Shown: positions 1 to 10,848 of the stretch, one piece after another
Layout of the letters: each line of letters begins with the position of its first letter
How positions within the stretch are numbered: the first letter of the stretch is position 1
Source: Cephalotrichum gorgonifer
Taxonomy: Eukaryota; Ascomycota; Sordariomycetes; Microascales; Microascaceae
Assembly (NCBI GenBank): GCA_900312665.1
Contig: ONZQ02000005.1
Location: 1,405,077 to 1,469,076 of the forward strand
Length of the DNA: 64,000 bases
Direction: 5' to 3'
Translations under genes and position numbers: made by a program
The notes under the pieces: model-generated
What the model saw: the letters and a program-made list of their open reading frames with translations, nothing else
The model's database searches: none
Told to the model about the DNA's origin: nothing

Positions 1-588
1 TGCACTTACAGAATCCGGGGCGAGTAATCTTGGTCATGATGAGATTGGAAGGGATCTGGAAGGGGAGGTATCCGACTACAAGTGCAGTTAGTTCGTAGTT
101 CGAATCTATGGGGAGAACTTGAGGTCACTAACCAAAGAGAATCGAGATGGCCGTAGCAAACTGCGTGGTGTCCATATTCAGGTCGTCCATGATGCCATAC
201 AGCTTAGTAGCAGCCAGAGCAGATCGATCAACATCTAGGTAAGTTAGCCGTCAGCCTCCTCTGAGAACAGGATAGCATTTGAGACGCACAATTCAGCAGA
301 TACAGGATTCCCATAATAGGCCTTATATCAAGTCAGCATGCTGTCTGAATTGCGGGCGATGGGTGGCGTCGTCGCCGCGCAATCTCACATAATGACCATA
401 TCCATCTTTCTGACTATCCTTTTCTTGAGGTCTTGTAACTCCTCTTCCGTCAAGTCCCGAATACTGTCCGGCTTAGGAACGGCATCCTCAACGATATGAG
501 CCTCCTCTTTCATGACGTCGACGTCCACAGGCTGGTCGATCGACGCACTGGACGCTGCGCGTGTGTCTTCCCTATGCTGGGCGGACAT
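1..588 (-). CDS. MFS permease, ACS/allantoate-permease (Dal5) type, N-terminal part
   Basis: The N-terminal part of a 12-TM transporter whose gene runs off the left edge. Four exons can be joined in frame: 588-389, 321-290 (only 32 nt), 234-133 and 75-10. A GTAAGT donor at position 9 leads out of the window. The product has a charged cytoplasmic N-terminus with the family's 'LTEEEL..LKKRI.RKMD' preamble. TM1 reads 'MPIMGILYLLNYVDRS', followed by 'MDDLNMDTTQFATAISILF' and 'VGYLPFQIPSNL', all hallmarks of fungal anion:cation symporters (allantoate, nicotinate, pantothenate and related organic anions). ATG at 588 is the only in-frame start. The substrate cannot be read from this fragment. Confidence is high for the family and low for the cargo. 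Confidence 0.85.
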
Positions 589-2609
589 CGCGAGACGCTT
601 TTTTGCTGAAGAAATAAGGTCTTGAAGATGGAGCGAGGTACTAGAGCGTTAAACGAGACAGCGTAGTGGTATTCGAGAGGACAGGCTACTCTCTTGATAC
701 CGAACAGGCGTCAGGATCGATTATAACTCAGCGGCAAGGAAAAGTCTAGGTCAGGTGGATGCCGGATTCATATATGGGAATGAGGAAGGTACATAGAGCT
801 TGTAGGCAAATGAGATGGGAACTTCAATTACTTTGTGGCTCCAGAACCGCGGTGGCGGGAACACGGCACAAGGAGGAAGATCAGATCGTCTAATCCCCGC
901 AAAATTGATATGCTTCCCCGCATTCCATGGTGTATTTACCAGGAGGCAGGGATGCTTTCGGCCCAGCGATCTTCAAATAGACTAGCCATATCCTGCCAAG
1001 GTTAAAGACGCTGTATAGTTAGGCGACGGGAGTAACCTTTTACGGCACACGAGCGCAGAACCGCCCGCCTAGTTGGAGGGACGGTGGAAATTCCGGAAGG
1101 ATACCGAACACATCGGCTACTTGTCTTGGCCCATGTAAACTGGGTTAGGGCTCTCCCTGATCGGCAGTCCCGTTCGCTCGCCAAACCGTGAGGGGAATGG
1201 CGGACATCCTCTGCGCTTGGGGAATAGCGTAGCCGACGAAGGTGATGATCTGCATCACAAGCAGAAAGGGAAGGCGTGCCGGGCCTTGGCGATTGGTCCA
1301 GGGGTACTGTACGCAAGCAGGGAGATAGGGGGTGTAAGAGAGGGGGGGAAGCAGGACTGTGCGACCCGATATCCCTGCAACCGTGTGGGGATACAGGCAT
1401 TTCTACCGTTGTAATAAGTGCTCCCATCTCCGAACAGTTTACCGAAGCGAGGACATGCTGGCAGAGAATATACATTTTCGGTAAGCGTCCGCTGCTTGAC
1501 TGCCTGCCGACAGCCTCAGGAAGTGTTAAGGCCACTGGTCCTTATACGCAGCAGCCGGAAGACGGGCAGGAGCGGTGGCAGGAACACTCACGACCGGGCG
1601 GCGACCACCATTTCTTGTCCAGTAGGCCAGCATCAAAACAGCATGAAATTTTACGAACTACGGGTGATGGCCTGACTTTAAGTGTAGTAATACAACAGTG
1701 ACTATAATTTATCTAACACATCCATTGCTGTATTCTTCATTCACAAGATCAAGGTCTTCGTCTACTAGCCGTCCTAGCATACCTGCACTTCTGATGCCCA
1801 GTCTTGGGAAATGCATATATGCTGTTTTTCTTGGGCGGGGATTATCATTTGTTGCCATTTTCCTTTTCTCCAACCATCGAGGCTACATGTCCTTGCGGGG
1901 GAGGAAATCTCGGTGAGGCGGCTCGTTGTTAATGAAATCCCACCGCCGTCACCCTGTGAGTTTGAGCAAAAGAATGGTGTCCGAAGAAGCATGGAGCCAA
2001 CTAAGGACTGACCAAGGTTTTAGGGGTGCGGGGAAATTAGGTTCATGGGGTAAGAGGAAATTAGTTTCACGGCAGACAATTAGCTTCAAGGGTTCCATAG
2101 GAGGGGAGCCGTATTAAGCTTAGCGCTCTTCGGGGGAGAGAATATCTGGGTAAGAGCTGTGGGGATGCCATGCGGGGGATCGTTGAAAATGTGGAGCGTC
2201 GGGTATAAGCGGCAGTCCTGCTCCTCAACTGTGTACTACATGTACTTACTGTCTTCGTTGCTGGCTGGATGCGAGTATCTACGGTGCTGCCTGGCATGCG
2301 GCGGAGATAATATAGAAGCAAAACATTTTAGATGGCTGCTTGCGACTCAACTCAAGAGCCCACACAACTCCGACGCAAGGAGCTTGAGGCGAGCTTAGCA
2401 TAAGGGAGAGGCCTGTCGAGATACAGAAGAGTCGAAATTCTGGGAGAAAAAAGGTGCGACATAAGGAGTGCAATAATATGGGATATGCCCGATTCATACA
2501 TCGCGATAGCGCAGTGAGATATGCCCTTCTCGAAGTCAGATATATAGGAGGAATAAATACCTTGTTTGATGGTTCAATTGCTTGATAATGAAACTCCTCT
2601 TATTGAAGC
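589..2609. other. Intergenic, no gene recognised (2.0 kb)
   Basis: Open frames on both strands are short, overlap each other and show no family motif or plausible exon chain. The stretch lies upstream of the MFS gene and downstream of the dehydrogenase gene. I see nothing in it beyond ordinary non-coding sequence. Confidence 0.5.
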
Positions 2610-3656
2610 TCAGTTCTTCATGAGATGCTTGTTTACAGGCGTTAAAGGCTGCAGTCCGCTCAGTACAGCCAACACGTTCCTCATTGCCAGCTCCTCGAAT
2701 CCGCTCGTCGTCTCGAACGCTCCACCCGCGTTGTGGCACGTCAACGTCGCATTTCTATTCTTCACCAGCCGTGAATTAACTCGCGGCTCTTCCTCGTGCA
2801 CGTCCAGCCCCACGGCGTGAATATGGCCGCTCTCCAGTGCATCAGCGAGGGCGTTCTCGTCAATCAGAGTTCCCCGCGCGATATTCACGAGCCTCGACCC
2901 CTTCTTCATCTTTGATATCCGCTCGGCATCAAGGAGCTTCTTTCCTCCCCCGCCCGTCGTCGAGACTACCACGCAGTCCGAGCTCGCAAGTAACTCGTCG
3001 AGATCAGCGATGCGCCTCGCGCCACCAAGCTCGGCCTCCTGCTCCGCGCTCTTTGGGAACAGGTCGTTATAGATGATCTTCATGTCGAACCCGCGGTACG
3101 CCTTCGTCGCGATCCTGTACCCGATATTTCCAAGGCCGATGATGCCCAGTGTGTGTCCCTTGGGGTTATGTGCGCCCACGGGCTGACCCCTGTGCGCCTC
3201 GAGGAATTGCTCGGCGTCACCCGTGCGCGCGGCCATGTTACTCCACTGCAAGTTCCGGAATACGGATAGAATATGGTAGATGGCCATGTCGGCCACCGCC
3301 TCAGAGCTCGCGGAGGCGCCGTTGCAGTAGAGGATGCCACGCTCAGCGAACAGGTCCACGTCTGCCCAGTCGTAGCCGGCCCCGGCGGAGGCGTAGACTG
3401 TCATGGATTCGGGAAGCAGGGGTACTAGTTCGGAGTCCCAGCGGCCCATCTCACCGCCCGTGTTCCAGAAAGGCCGAAACACGCCGGAGAAGGAGCCCCA
3501 TTTTTGGTCGCGGAGGGCTTGAAGGAATGCGGGTCGCTGGCGCTCTTCCAGCGAGGGGTGGATGACGACAAATTTGGATTCGAGTTCTTTGTAGAGATCT
3601 AGGTTGAATTCAACGGGGTCTCCGAGGTGGAGGACGACGGGCTTTGAGGAGGTCAT
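2610..3656 (-). CDS. D-isomer-specific 2-hydroxyacid dehydrogenase
   Basis: An intronless cytosolic NAD(P)-dependent oxidoreductase of 348 aa that interconverts 2-oxoacids and D-2-hydroxyacids. The Rossmann nucleotide-binding loop GLGNIG is near residue 170. The conserved catalytic trio is visible: Arg in 'NIARGTLIDE', Glu in 'GLDVHEEEP' and His in 'LTCHNAGG'. The length is normal for the family. ATG at 3656 (MTSSKP) is preferred over an upstream ATG at 3680 because homologues start close to the 'VLHLG' strand. The fold is like fungal D-mandelate or glyoxylate/hydroxypyruvate reductase-type enzymes; the exact substrate is unknown. Its neighbours, a permease and a PhyH/SDR pair, suggest organic-acid metabolism, but that is inference. 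Confidence 0.92.
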   Translation of the reverse strand: MTSSKPVVLHLGDPVEFNLDLYKELESKFVVIHPSLEERQRPAFLQALRDQKWGSFSGVFRPFWNTGGEMGRWDSELVPLLPESMTVYASAGAGYDWADVDLFAERGILYCNGASASSEAVADMAIYHILSVFRNLQWSNMAARTGDAEQFLEAHRGQPVGAHNPKGHTLGIIGLGNIGYRIATKAYRGFDMKIIYNDLFPKSAEQEAELGGARRIADLDELLASSDCVVVSTTGGGGKKLLDAERISKMKKGSRLVNIARGTLIDENALADALESGHIHAVGLDVHEEEPRVNSRLVKNRNATLTCHNAGGAFETTSGFEELAMRNVLAVLSGLQPLTPVNKHLMKN

Positions 3657-4653
3657 GGTGATGAAAGGAAGAGGTGGCACAGACGGAGACGGTGAAAATA
3701 AATCTGAGAATTACTGCTTCTGGACGGTGAGCCAAGGCGTTGTATCGAATGGAACGATGGGAAGGTAGAACAAGTGGCCTGCGTCATAGAGGTGCCCGCT
3801 GGGTAATATTTCCCCAATGGAGCTCTTGGCTGGGGCAATTCAAGTAATGCCCCATCCCCAAAGGCTGTGGAGGTGCGAGGGTCCATCTCGAAGCCGATCG
3901 GCAAATGGGGTCCCACTCCTCCTGAACGTAGGAGGGGTAAAGTTAGGATCGAGGGGTTGGGGAGTAGCTGCTGCTTGGGGCTTGGGGTTTGGCTACAATG
4001 CGACCTTCACAGGCGAGGAAGTTATGTACACGAGGACTGCGGGGTTAGCTCGTAATCGGTACCCCAAGCCGAAGCGAATGCAGACAGGGGTAGGTACGTA
4101 TGTGATTATGAGAACTCGTATTCGGCGAGATTTGTTTGTTTGTCAACTTGGATGTAACTCTTGCCCAAGAGGATCTACCGGCCTGTGGGGCAGAGCCAAC
4201 CAATGTGGTCGATGCATAGCCCTAGGTCGTGTCAGGCAGGTTTTGCCTGTTTCTCTGTATCCTCGAACGAGGAGTTGGGGAGAGCTGGGGAAGAGGTCTT
4301 CCCTCCCTATGGAAAGGATGCTAAACTTGACCTTCAACTGGCTGCGAAAAAATATACACGTAACCGCCGATCGTTGAAGGGCTTAATAGTATGCTACTAC
4401 GAGAATACGTACGCAGCTCTTTTGACTAGGCTTCGATTACGATATTGAAGTCGCCGGATTTTACACCTTTTATTGTGGTACGTGCGTCAGAATGGTTTGT
4501 CCCAGACACAACGTCTACGAGAATAAGAATGAATACAGCACCCTGGGATGAGATGTGTCTTTCATACTGGAAGGCCTCCTCCTGGAAACATCAGTAATAA
4601 TTGGAGACGAAATCTTATCAAAATTGGTGCCTTGACACCAGACTTCTCATTCT
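3657..4653. other. Intergenic, nothing recognised (1.0 kb)
   Basis: This lies between the start of the dehydrogenase and the end of the PhyH gene. The open frames are short and show no motif or codon pattern of a real exon. Confidence 0.5.
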
Positions 4654-5889
4654 CTAATAGCCCTTCACAGTCTTCACATTCTGAATCCTTTCCCAAACCC
4701 ACGGTGTCAATGTCGAGCTAAAGTTGTTGCTGAACTTGGCGTTCAGATAGCTGTACCCCTCGTCCGGCACATATTCGACTGAGATCTTATGCTGCCCGTA
4801 CTCCTCCAGTCCCTCAATGGTGGGACGGAGCGATCGCGGAACTGCTATAGTTGCACCGTTCTTATACCAACTAGTATTGAAGTCACAGGTCAGCGACATC
4901 CCGCACTGTTTCCAACAGAGAAGGGGACAACGGATTCGAGCGGAACTTACGCAGCCCAGTATACTATTGCAAGCATGATACGAGTCTCTTGCGTGGGATT
5001 TGGCATTCCCGCGTGCCTGGAAGTCGTCTCGTCAATACGGACAGTTCTCGACTTGCTCAAGCGGGACCATAAGCTCACCATAATCTCAGGTCCCTCAGCA
5101 CAATCGACCCCTTCTTGAGTCGCGGATACACGGGCGGCCTGACCGTCCTCCTCTCCTCGACCTTCTCCTTGGCAATCATCGGCTCCCCAAACTGTCCATG
5201 GTCGTTGATATTCGTGTTCTGCGTCCCGAGCCACAGCTCAGTTGATCCGTTCTCGGGTCCGACGTCAATAAGGCAGGTATTGAAGGCAATGGCGAAAGGG
5301 TGCTCCGGATGCTCAAAACGGATGTCAGAGTGGACCATCTGGCGCTCATCAGTCGCGAGGAGGGTGTTTGTGCGAATGAAGTGGATCTCGGGGCGGGGGC
5401 CGAGAATGTTGGAGATGATGCGTGCGCCATGCTTGTTTGCGTAGACTTCGGGGAATAGCCACTCTGCTTCGCTTGTTATGGCCTGATCATTCTGTATTCG
5501 ACTTGCTGAGCTTGCCTTTCTCTAGTGGGGGGACTTGCGACAGGTTACCCCCAGCTGCAGCGCCCTTGGTTTCGGCGTTGACGTTCAAGTGGCTGGACAC
5601 AGGTCCCAGTTAGCGGGTGCGGTTTATGTGCCTTATGCAAAGCTGATGAGGTTTCGTACTTGAAGTGGACCTGGCCATCTCCGTTCAACAACTTCTCCGT
5701 GTCCTGCAGCATCCTCGCGTTGAGCTTGTCGATTATGCTGATGTCAATAGCATTCTCTACGACGACTAGACCATCAGTGAAGAAGGCCTCAATCGCGTCG
5801 TACAGCTTCTTTTCGCTCATTTCGCCGCTCTCGCGTTCCTCGTCCGTGAGCGGTATGACCTTCGGGCCGTCAGGAGTTGCTACTGTCAT
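4654..5889 (-). CDS. Phytanoyl-CoA dioxygenase (PhyH) family Fe(II)/2-oxoglutarate oxygenase
   Basis: A multi-exon non-haem iron oxygenase. The ATG is at 5889 and the stop at 4654. Clear introns are 5017-5078 and 4871-4950. There is at least one more between about 5440 and 5660, whose limits I could not settle. The iron-binding H-x-D is seen as 'VHSDIRFEHPEHPFA'. The distal His lies in 'LWHAGMPNP', restored exactly by removing the 5017-5078 intron. The 2-oxoglutarate-binding Arg follows in 'TQETR'. 'PENGSTELWLGT' is a signature of the fungal branch. These enzymes hydroxylate or oxidatively rearrange small molecules, often in secondary metabolism. The gene is divergent from the SDR at 6568 with a shared 0.7 kb promoter, so the two may act on the same compound. 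Confidence 0.85.
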
Positions 5890-6567
5890 CGTGGCGGTGT
5901 TTGGCAGTGTTGATTATGGGGGCGGCGCTGGCAGAAGGGTATTGACGAATCGAAAGTATGTCAAGTTTCTAACTCGTCGGCCAAGAACTAGGGGGTCACG
6001 GCGTGATGACCAGAAATATGAAGGGTTTCAAATGTTTTGACAGCAAATATTCTCCTCTCTGCCCTCGTCTATCGTCGCACAATTGCCGGCGCTCGCGTGT
6101 TCTGACCACCATCACCGCCCCACTTGCACAACACTGTTCCACCGTGCTGGCCGGGATCGATTCAGCTCTCTTCCCCATATTCGCCTTGCAGTGCGGGGTT
6201 AGTGTTCGCTGGGGAGGCTTCGGTATGTCCGCAGATTGGGCCGGCGTGAGGTGGCACTCGTTTCCTTAGCCGGTCGGCTACGCTAAGCCATTTAGAGAGG
6301 CAGAAGTGCCAGGATTATGTCTCGCCCTTCCTACCTCTCCGCTCTCGCCCCCAACACCAGCATTCATGAGTAGGAGCGAGGAGACAACCCCCGAGGAACA
6401 CGACAAAGGCTGGGCGCGAAAGACTACTAACCACTCCTATAACAAGGCCAATATCGATCCTGGTAGAGTAGTCCCAGCTCCGCAGATTGAGCTGTACCTC
6501 GCCAGTTTCACCCTACAAGATTCAACGAGCGTCGAGCGACGGTACCCCGCATCCCTCCCTCATCATC
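5890..6567. promoter_or_regulatory. Bidirectional promoter region between PhyH and SDR genes
   Basis: The 678 bp between the divergent start codons at 5889 (minus) and 6568 (plus). No open frame here is convincing. The arrangement suggests shared control of the two genes, but I recognise no specific binding site. Confidence 0.4.
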
Positions 6568-8167
6568 ATGGCTGCCAACCAACACGTTTCGTTCAAGGTC
6601 GAGGACCTCTTCTCCGTTAAGGGCAAAGTCGTCGTAGTCACCGGTGGCGGTTCTGGAATCGGAAAGGCCATTGCGGAGGGGTTTGCCATTAATGGTGCGA
6701 AGGTGTACCTTGTCGGGAGAAGACTCGATGTTCTAGAAAAGGCAGCCGGACAGATTGGAGGGGACATTCACATGTAAGACACTGTGTCACCAAGATCTAA
6801 TGTTTCTTAACCCCTTAGTTTTGCCGTGTGACAGTGTTCATCGTCTGCACCAGCATCTCCCTCTTGCCACTTCGTGCGGGAATGGCACTAAGCTGACGGG
6901 TGTGTGCCAGGATCCAAGGTGATGTTCAAACAAAGGACGGATGTAAAAAGATTGTTGACGTCATCGCGGCCTCAGAAACGCATGTATGGAGGCCAATTTC
7001 AACGCCGTTTTCACCTGGATATCCGAACCCAGAAACATACGCTCAAGGCCATTCAACTACGATGATCACTTATACAATTTATAGGTCGACTCTCTCATTC
7101 ACAGCGCCGGAGTCAACAGCCCCTGGCGGGTGAAGGCTGGGGACCCGAATAACGGTTAGTTTCATGTCCATATCCAAAATGAAGTATCGACGGCATCCTA
7201 ACACTATCCTCAGCCGACCATGTTGAGAATCTACTCATAAATGGTGTTGAAGAGTGGGTTTTTTTTCCAGGCGGGTTAAATAAAAGGGCGGAGAAGGATT
7301 CCTAACGATGTCCAGGGAGGATTTCAATCGAAGCAATCAAAGTAAGTCACTCTGGTCTGGTCATATTAATGCCTATACCCCTGTATGGCTTTGGTGAACA
7401 ATCGAATCTAATCGAGACCTAGTAAATACCATGGGCGTTTACTTCCTCACCGCCTACTTTGTCTCCTTACTCAGGAAGGCCGAGGACCCTAACGTCTGTG
7501 TCATTGCCTCTTTGGCAGCAATAGGAAATCAAAGGTGGCTACCAATTATGCATTCTTCAAAAGCACGCCATACTGACTAGCTGTAGGTCTATGGGATCCA
7601 TAACCTATGCTATTTCCAAGGCAGCAAGTGAGTTCGCGTAATCCTTCTACTATCCCTGATGCAGTCTTATCACTAACAATCCGCAAAGCTGTACACCTGG
7701 CTAAGCTGTTGGCTGGACGTCTCCACCCGTGGGTTTCACTCATGTTTACTCAAGTACTATCAGATCCAACTAACTAATCCCGTAGTATGAAAATCCGCGT
7801 CAACACGATCTGCCCCGGTATCTTCCCCTCGGAAATGACTGGGGTGACAGCGGGCAAGCACGAATACAATATCAACCACCAAGCCGAGAAGGCTGCAAAG
7901 CGATGCACTTCAGGCCGTCCCGGTCGCCCCGAAGAGATGGTTGGGCCGGTGCTTATGTTGTCTAGTGCTGGTGGAGGGTACATGAACCATGCAATGCTCA
8001 CAGTAGATGGTGGTAGGCTGATGGGACTTTCTATCAATGATGGGATTCGGATGCCCGAGGATACCTACACGTGAGTTTATCTTCGTCAAGTTGTACTGTG
8101 TTCTTGGCAGAGGTATCTGAGGAAGTAGACCGCTAATTCTGTTTATAGGGACGAGATATTGGGTTGA
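6568..8167 (+). CDS. Short-chain dehydrogenase/reductase, ten exons
   Basis: A classical SDR of 303 aa using NAD(P)(H) on an unidentified alcohol or ketone. Exons are 6568-6773, 6911-6983, 7085-7154, 7214-7253, 7316-7341, 7423-7534, 7587-7627, 7689-7728, 7786-8070 and 8149-8167; the sum is 912 nt, in frame throughout. The cofactor loop is TGGGSGIG (TGxxxGIG) near residue 23. The usual NAG appears as SAG in 'IHSAGV'. The active site is Ser in 'VIASLAA' with 'YAISK' (YxxxK). The 'NTICPGIFPSEMT' segment matches the region after the last core strand. A 26-nt internal exon and a 19-nt terminal exon make the gene unusually fragmented for this window. It is divergent from the PhyH gene. Confidence 0.9.
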
Positions 8168-9628
8168 GGAGTTTGACCTATTGGCCCAATCGTGTCCTAT
8201 TACTATAGTAGACGCAGCCAAGCCGGTCTACATGGCTTCTGGGTAGCATGGGGCGGGAAAAGGTGTGAGTTGTAGATGAGGTCACATCGTGCTAATCTGA
8301 CTATTGCATATGACTCCGTCAACACTACCTTGTTCTCTCCCGAGTCTGACGGCTAATTGACTGAATTGAAATTTGATCCCGTGCCACGTACTCTCAAGAT
8401 TATCTCTCATTCGCACTAGTTGTAGCTCAAGACAAGAAGCATCCAACCTGAACATGTGTCCCCGACTTTGGCAAAGTTGCTGGGTTGGCCTGCCACCTTC
8501 TCTTCCTCAGTTGGAGTTCCGATCCTCCCAATACTTGGGTGTCATGATTTGTATGAGGATATGCGGCGGATTCTCTAATCCCGTACGAGAGGTCGATAGC
8601 ACCATTAATTTGAGAGCGGACATATGCGCATGCATTTCCTATTCGCTGGACTACTCTACAAAATTGACTCTGGATAGTACATATAAATAAGAGTGGTCAA
8701 GTACGTCCGATCAACTACCAGCTTCCTTAGTTCTCGCACCTTCTTTGCCTATTGAAGAACACCTAGAATACGATTAGAGATATTTGATTGACTTATGGCA
8801 AGTGTTGGCTGGTGACACTTGCACGGACTGTTAAGTCTGATGAGTTCAAACACGAGACGCGTGTGTTTCAAAACATAAGCCTCGAGAGTACCCTTCGCGC
8901 CAATCCAAATGTTTATTAAATCGCGTTCGGAGTACTTGAAAGTGCAGTGATCTCCATGCCCGGCCTACAATTATGTGTGCCGATTTAAATTTCTGTGACA
9001 TTCATCCACAAAGCAAGATAATTACCAGAACGGATCATCTCGCGGAAGGGGGTTATGTGGAATGCAGCACACACAGGAGACGCAAGGTAAGATGCCTACC
9101 CTTTTTCTCTCCGGCAGACGTCGAGCTCCGATCCAGATACTATACCACAAACATATACACTGCAATGCCAGGATTCTTGGAAGACAAAAGGTCGCAAACC
9201 CCTCTTTTGAATTTATAAGTTCATACGTCTGCCCTTGTGTTGCACCGGGTCTGGCGGCGGCTGAATGCAGGGTGTAAGACGTTGAATTAATACGGGGCGG
9301 GATATTTCGCCTGTCTCTTCCCCGCGACCAATCCATCCCGCAGGCGATTGATCGTTTCCCGTGTTCGCTTGGGTACCTGAATATTCACGGCCCGAAATTA
9401 ACTCCACCCGGCACTTCTCCGTCTCGTACTTCAGCTTGGGGATCCGGCGGGTCACCAGCATAGGAGTTGACCCCCCCTTTTCCCCTCTCTCGATGATATA
9501 TCATGGACAATACATTGGGTTTAAATACCGGACAGGACACCACAATTCTCGTCATCAAAGCTATCAGTAGGTGTTTTCATCACCCCTAGACTTCCACAAC
9601 CTAGATTGCTCCAGGCCCCTCGGACAAA
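8168..9628. other. Intergenic with core promoter of the hydrolase gene
   Basis: No gene is recognised in about 1.4 kb. Near its right end a TTTAAATA box (9520-9527) stands about 105 bp before the hydrolase ATG. The perfect palindrome TGATATATCA is at 9494-9503, just upstream of that box. The rest is featureless. Confidence 0.45.
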
Positions 9629-10678
9629 ATGCTCGCCTCACTTGTCCTCCCCTTCCTGCTAGCTAAGGCCACCGCCGAGACTCCCGCCCTCAAGCCGCCG
9701 CAGGATGCAACCTCCGTCCCACGAAAGGCCCCCATAATCCTGGAGAAGTCGGGGGGCTTCAACATCGGCGGCAAGGTCATTCAGCACCCCGTTACCAACC
9801 AGACCCTCACCTGCGACCACGGCTACATGGAGTACTTCATCCCCTGGACCCCGCGCACCACCGGCATCGTCATGTGGCACAGCTCCAGCACCCAGACGTT
9901 CCAGAACCGCTGGGACGGCGGCGAGGGCTTCAAGGACATGTTCCTCCGCCGTGACTACCCCGTCTACCTGTGGGATGCGCCGAGAATCGGCCGCGCAGGA
10001 TGGAGCTGCGAGCCGTTCTACTACCAGCCGGACTACCGCGACTCGGGCAACTTCATCGCGTGGAACTTTGGCCCCAGGCCCGGCGAGTGGTGGGACGACG
10101 TGCAGTTCCCCACTGAGAACCGCGAGTACTACTGGGAGCAGGCAACGGGAGGGCGATACATTGAGTTCGACACGATCGCGAACGTCCATCTTCAGGCCGA
10201 AGCCGCCGCGTTGTCCGCCGACTACGGTATGAACGGGGAGAACATCGTCTACCTGACCAACTCCGCCGCCGGGCTCCGTGCCATGATGACCGTGACGAAG
10301 AGCAACTCGACCAACATCAAGTCCATCGTTGCCTACGAGACTGTCGGGCTCGTCTATCCTGAGGGCCAGAATATCACGCAGGGAGGACCCTTCGGACCTT
10401 TCGTCGTGCCGGAGGACGATTTCAAGAAGCTTGCACAGCTGAAGGAGATTCAGTTCGTGTTCGGGGACCACAGGGACGAGTCTTACATGTACGTCAGGGA
10501 GGCGAGGAAGGTTGCTGAGCTTATTAATGGGTACGGGGGCAATGCGAATGTCCTGAAGCTGGGCGAGGATGCGGGCCTATTGGGAAGCACTCATGTAGCG
10601 TTCGCGGATATGGACAACGACAAAGTTGCGGGCCTGCTTGACGAACTTCTCGCGCGGAATGGGTTAGACGGATACTAG
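9629..10678 (+). CDS. Secreted alpha/beta-hydrolase-like protein, single exon
   Basis: A 349-aa protein with an N-terminal signal peptide (hydrophobic 'LASLVLPFLLAKATA', likely cut near residue 16), hence probably extracellular. After the first strands comes 'WHSSSTQTFQNRWDGG', where related esterases carry the oxyanion 'HG' loop. The nucleophile is probably Ser212 in 'LTNSAAGL', a degenerate elbow instead of GxSxG. Candidate acids are Glu237 ('VAYE') or Asp280 ('FGDH'). The base is His322 in 'GSTHVAF'. This overall plan is best known from bacterial secreted alpha/beta hydrolases. The gene has no intron and strongly C-ending codons, unlike the intron-rich SDR beside it. The substrate is unknown. 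A long open frame antisense to it reflects only the codon bias. Confidence 0.8.
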   Translation: MLASLVLPFLLAKATAETPALKPPQDATSVPRKAPIILEKSGGFNIGGKVIQHPVTNQTLTCDHGYMEYFIPWTPRTTGIVMWHSSSTQTFQNRWDGGEGFKDMFLRRDYPVYLWDAPRIGRAGWSCEPFYYQPDYRDSGNFIAWNFGPRPGEWWDDVQFPTENREYYWEQATGGRYIEFDTIANVHLQAEAAALSADYGMNGENIVYLTNSAAGLRAMMTVTKSNSTNIKSIVAYETVGLVYPEGQNITQGGPFGPFVVPEDDFKKLAQLKEIQFVFGDHRDESYMYVREARKVAELINGYGGNANVLKLGEDAGLLGSTHVAFADMDNDKVAGLLDELLARNGLDGY

Positions 10679-10848
10679 TGGAGGCTAATTTAGAGGGCTG
10701 GCTAAGGATAGGGGGCAGGCTGTCGTGTGGCAAGCATTAGGATGGGGTGACTCGCAGGAGTAGATATTGCAGGTAAGTTCGTGTAATAAGAAACAGTTTT
10801 CTTCTTAGCTGGACCAATTTTTTAGGTGGAAAAGTTTTTTGCAAAAGA

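Noticed and set aside
76..132. TTCGAATC word resembling a tRNA T-loop
   Set aside because: No acceptor, D or anticodon stem surrounds it, and it lies inside an intron of the MFS gene.
1002..1535. 177-codon minus-strand frame in the left intergenic region
   Set aside because: It is rich in Arg/Ser/Pro with random order, has no motif, and overlaps several equally long frames on the other strand.
9659..10471. 270-codon open frame antisense to the secreted hydrolase
   Set aside because: It mirrors the strong C-ending codon bias of the plus-strand gene, has no motif, and lies wholly within it.
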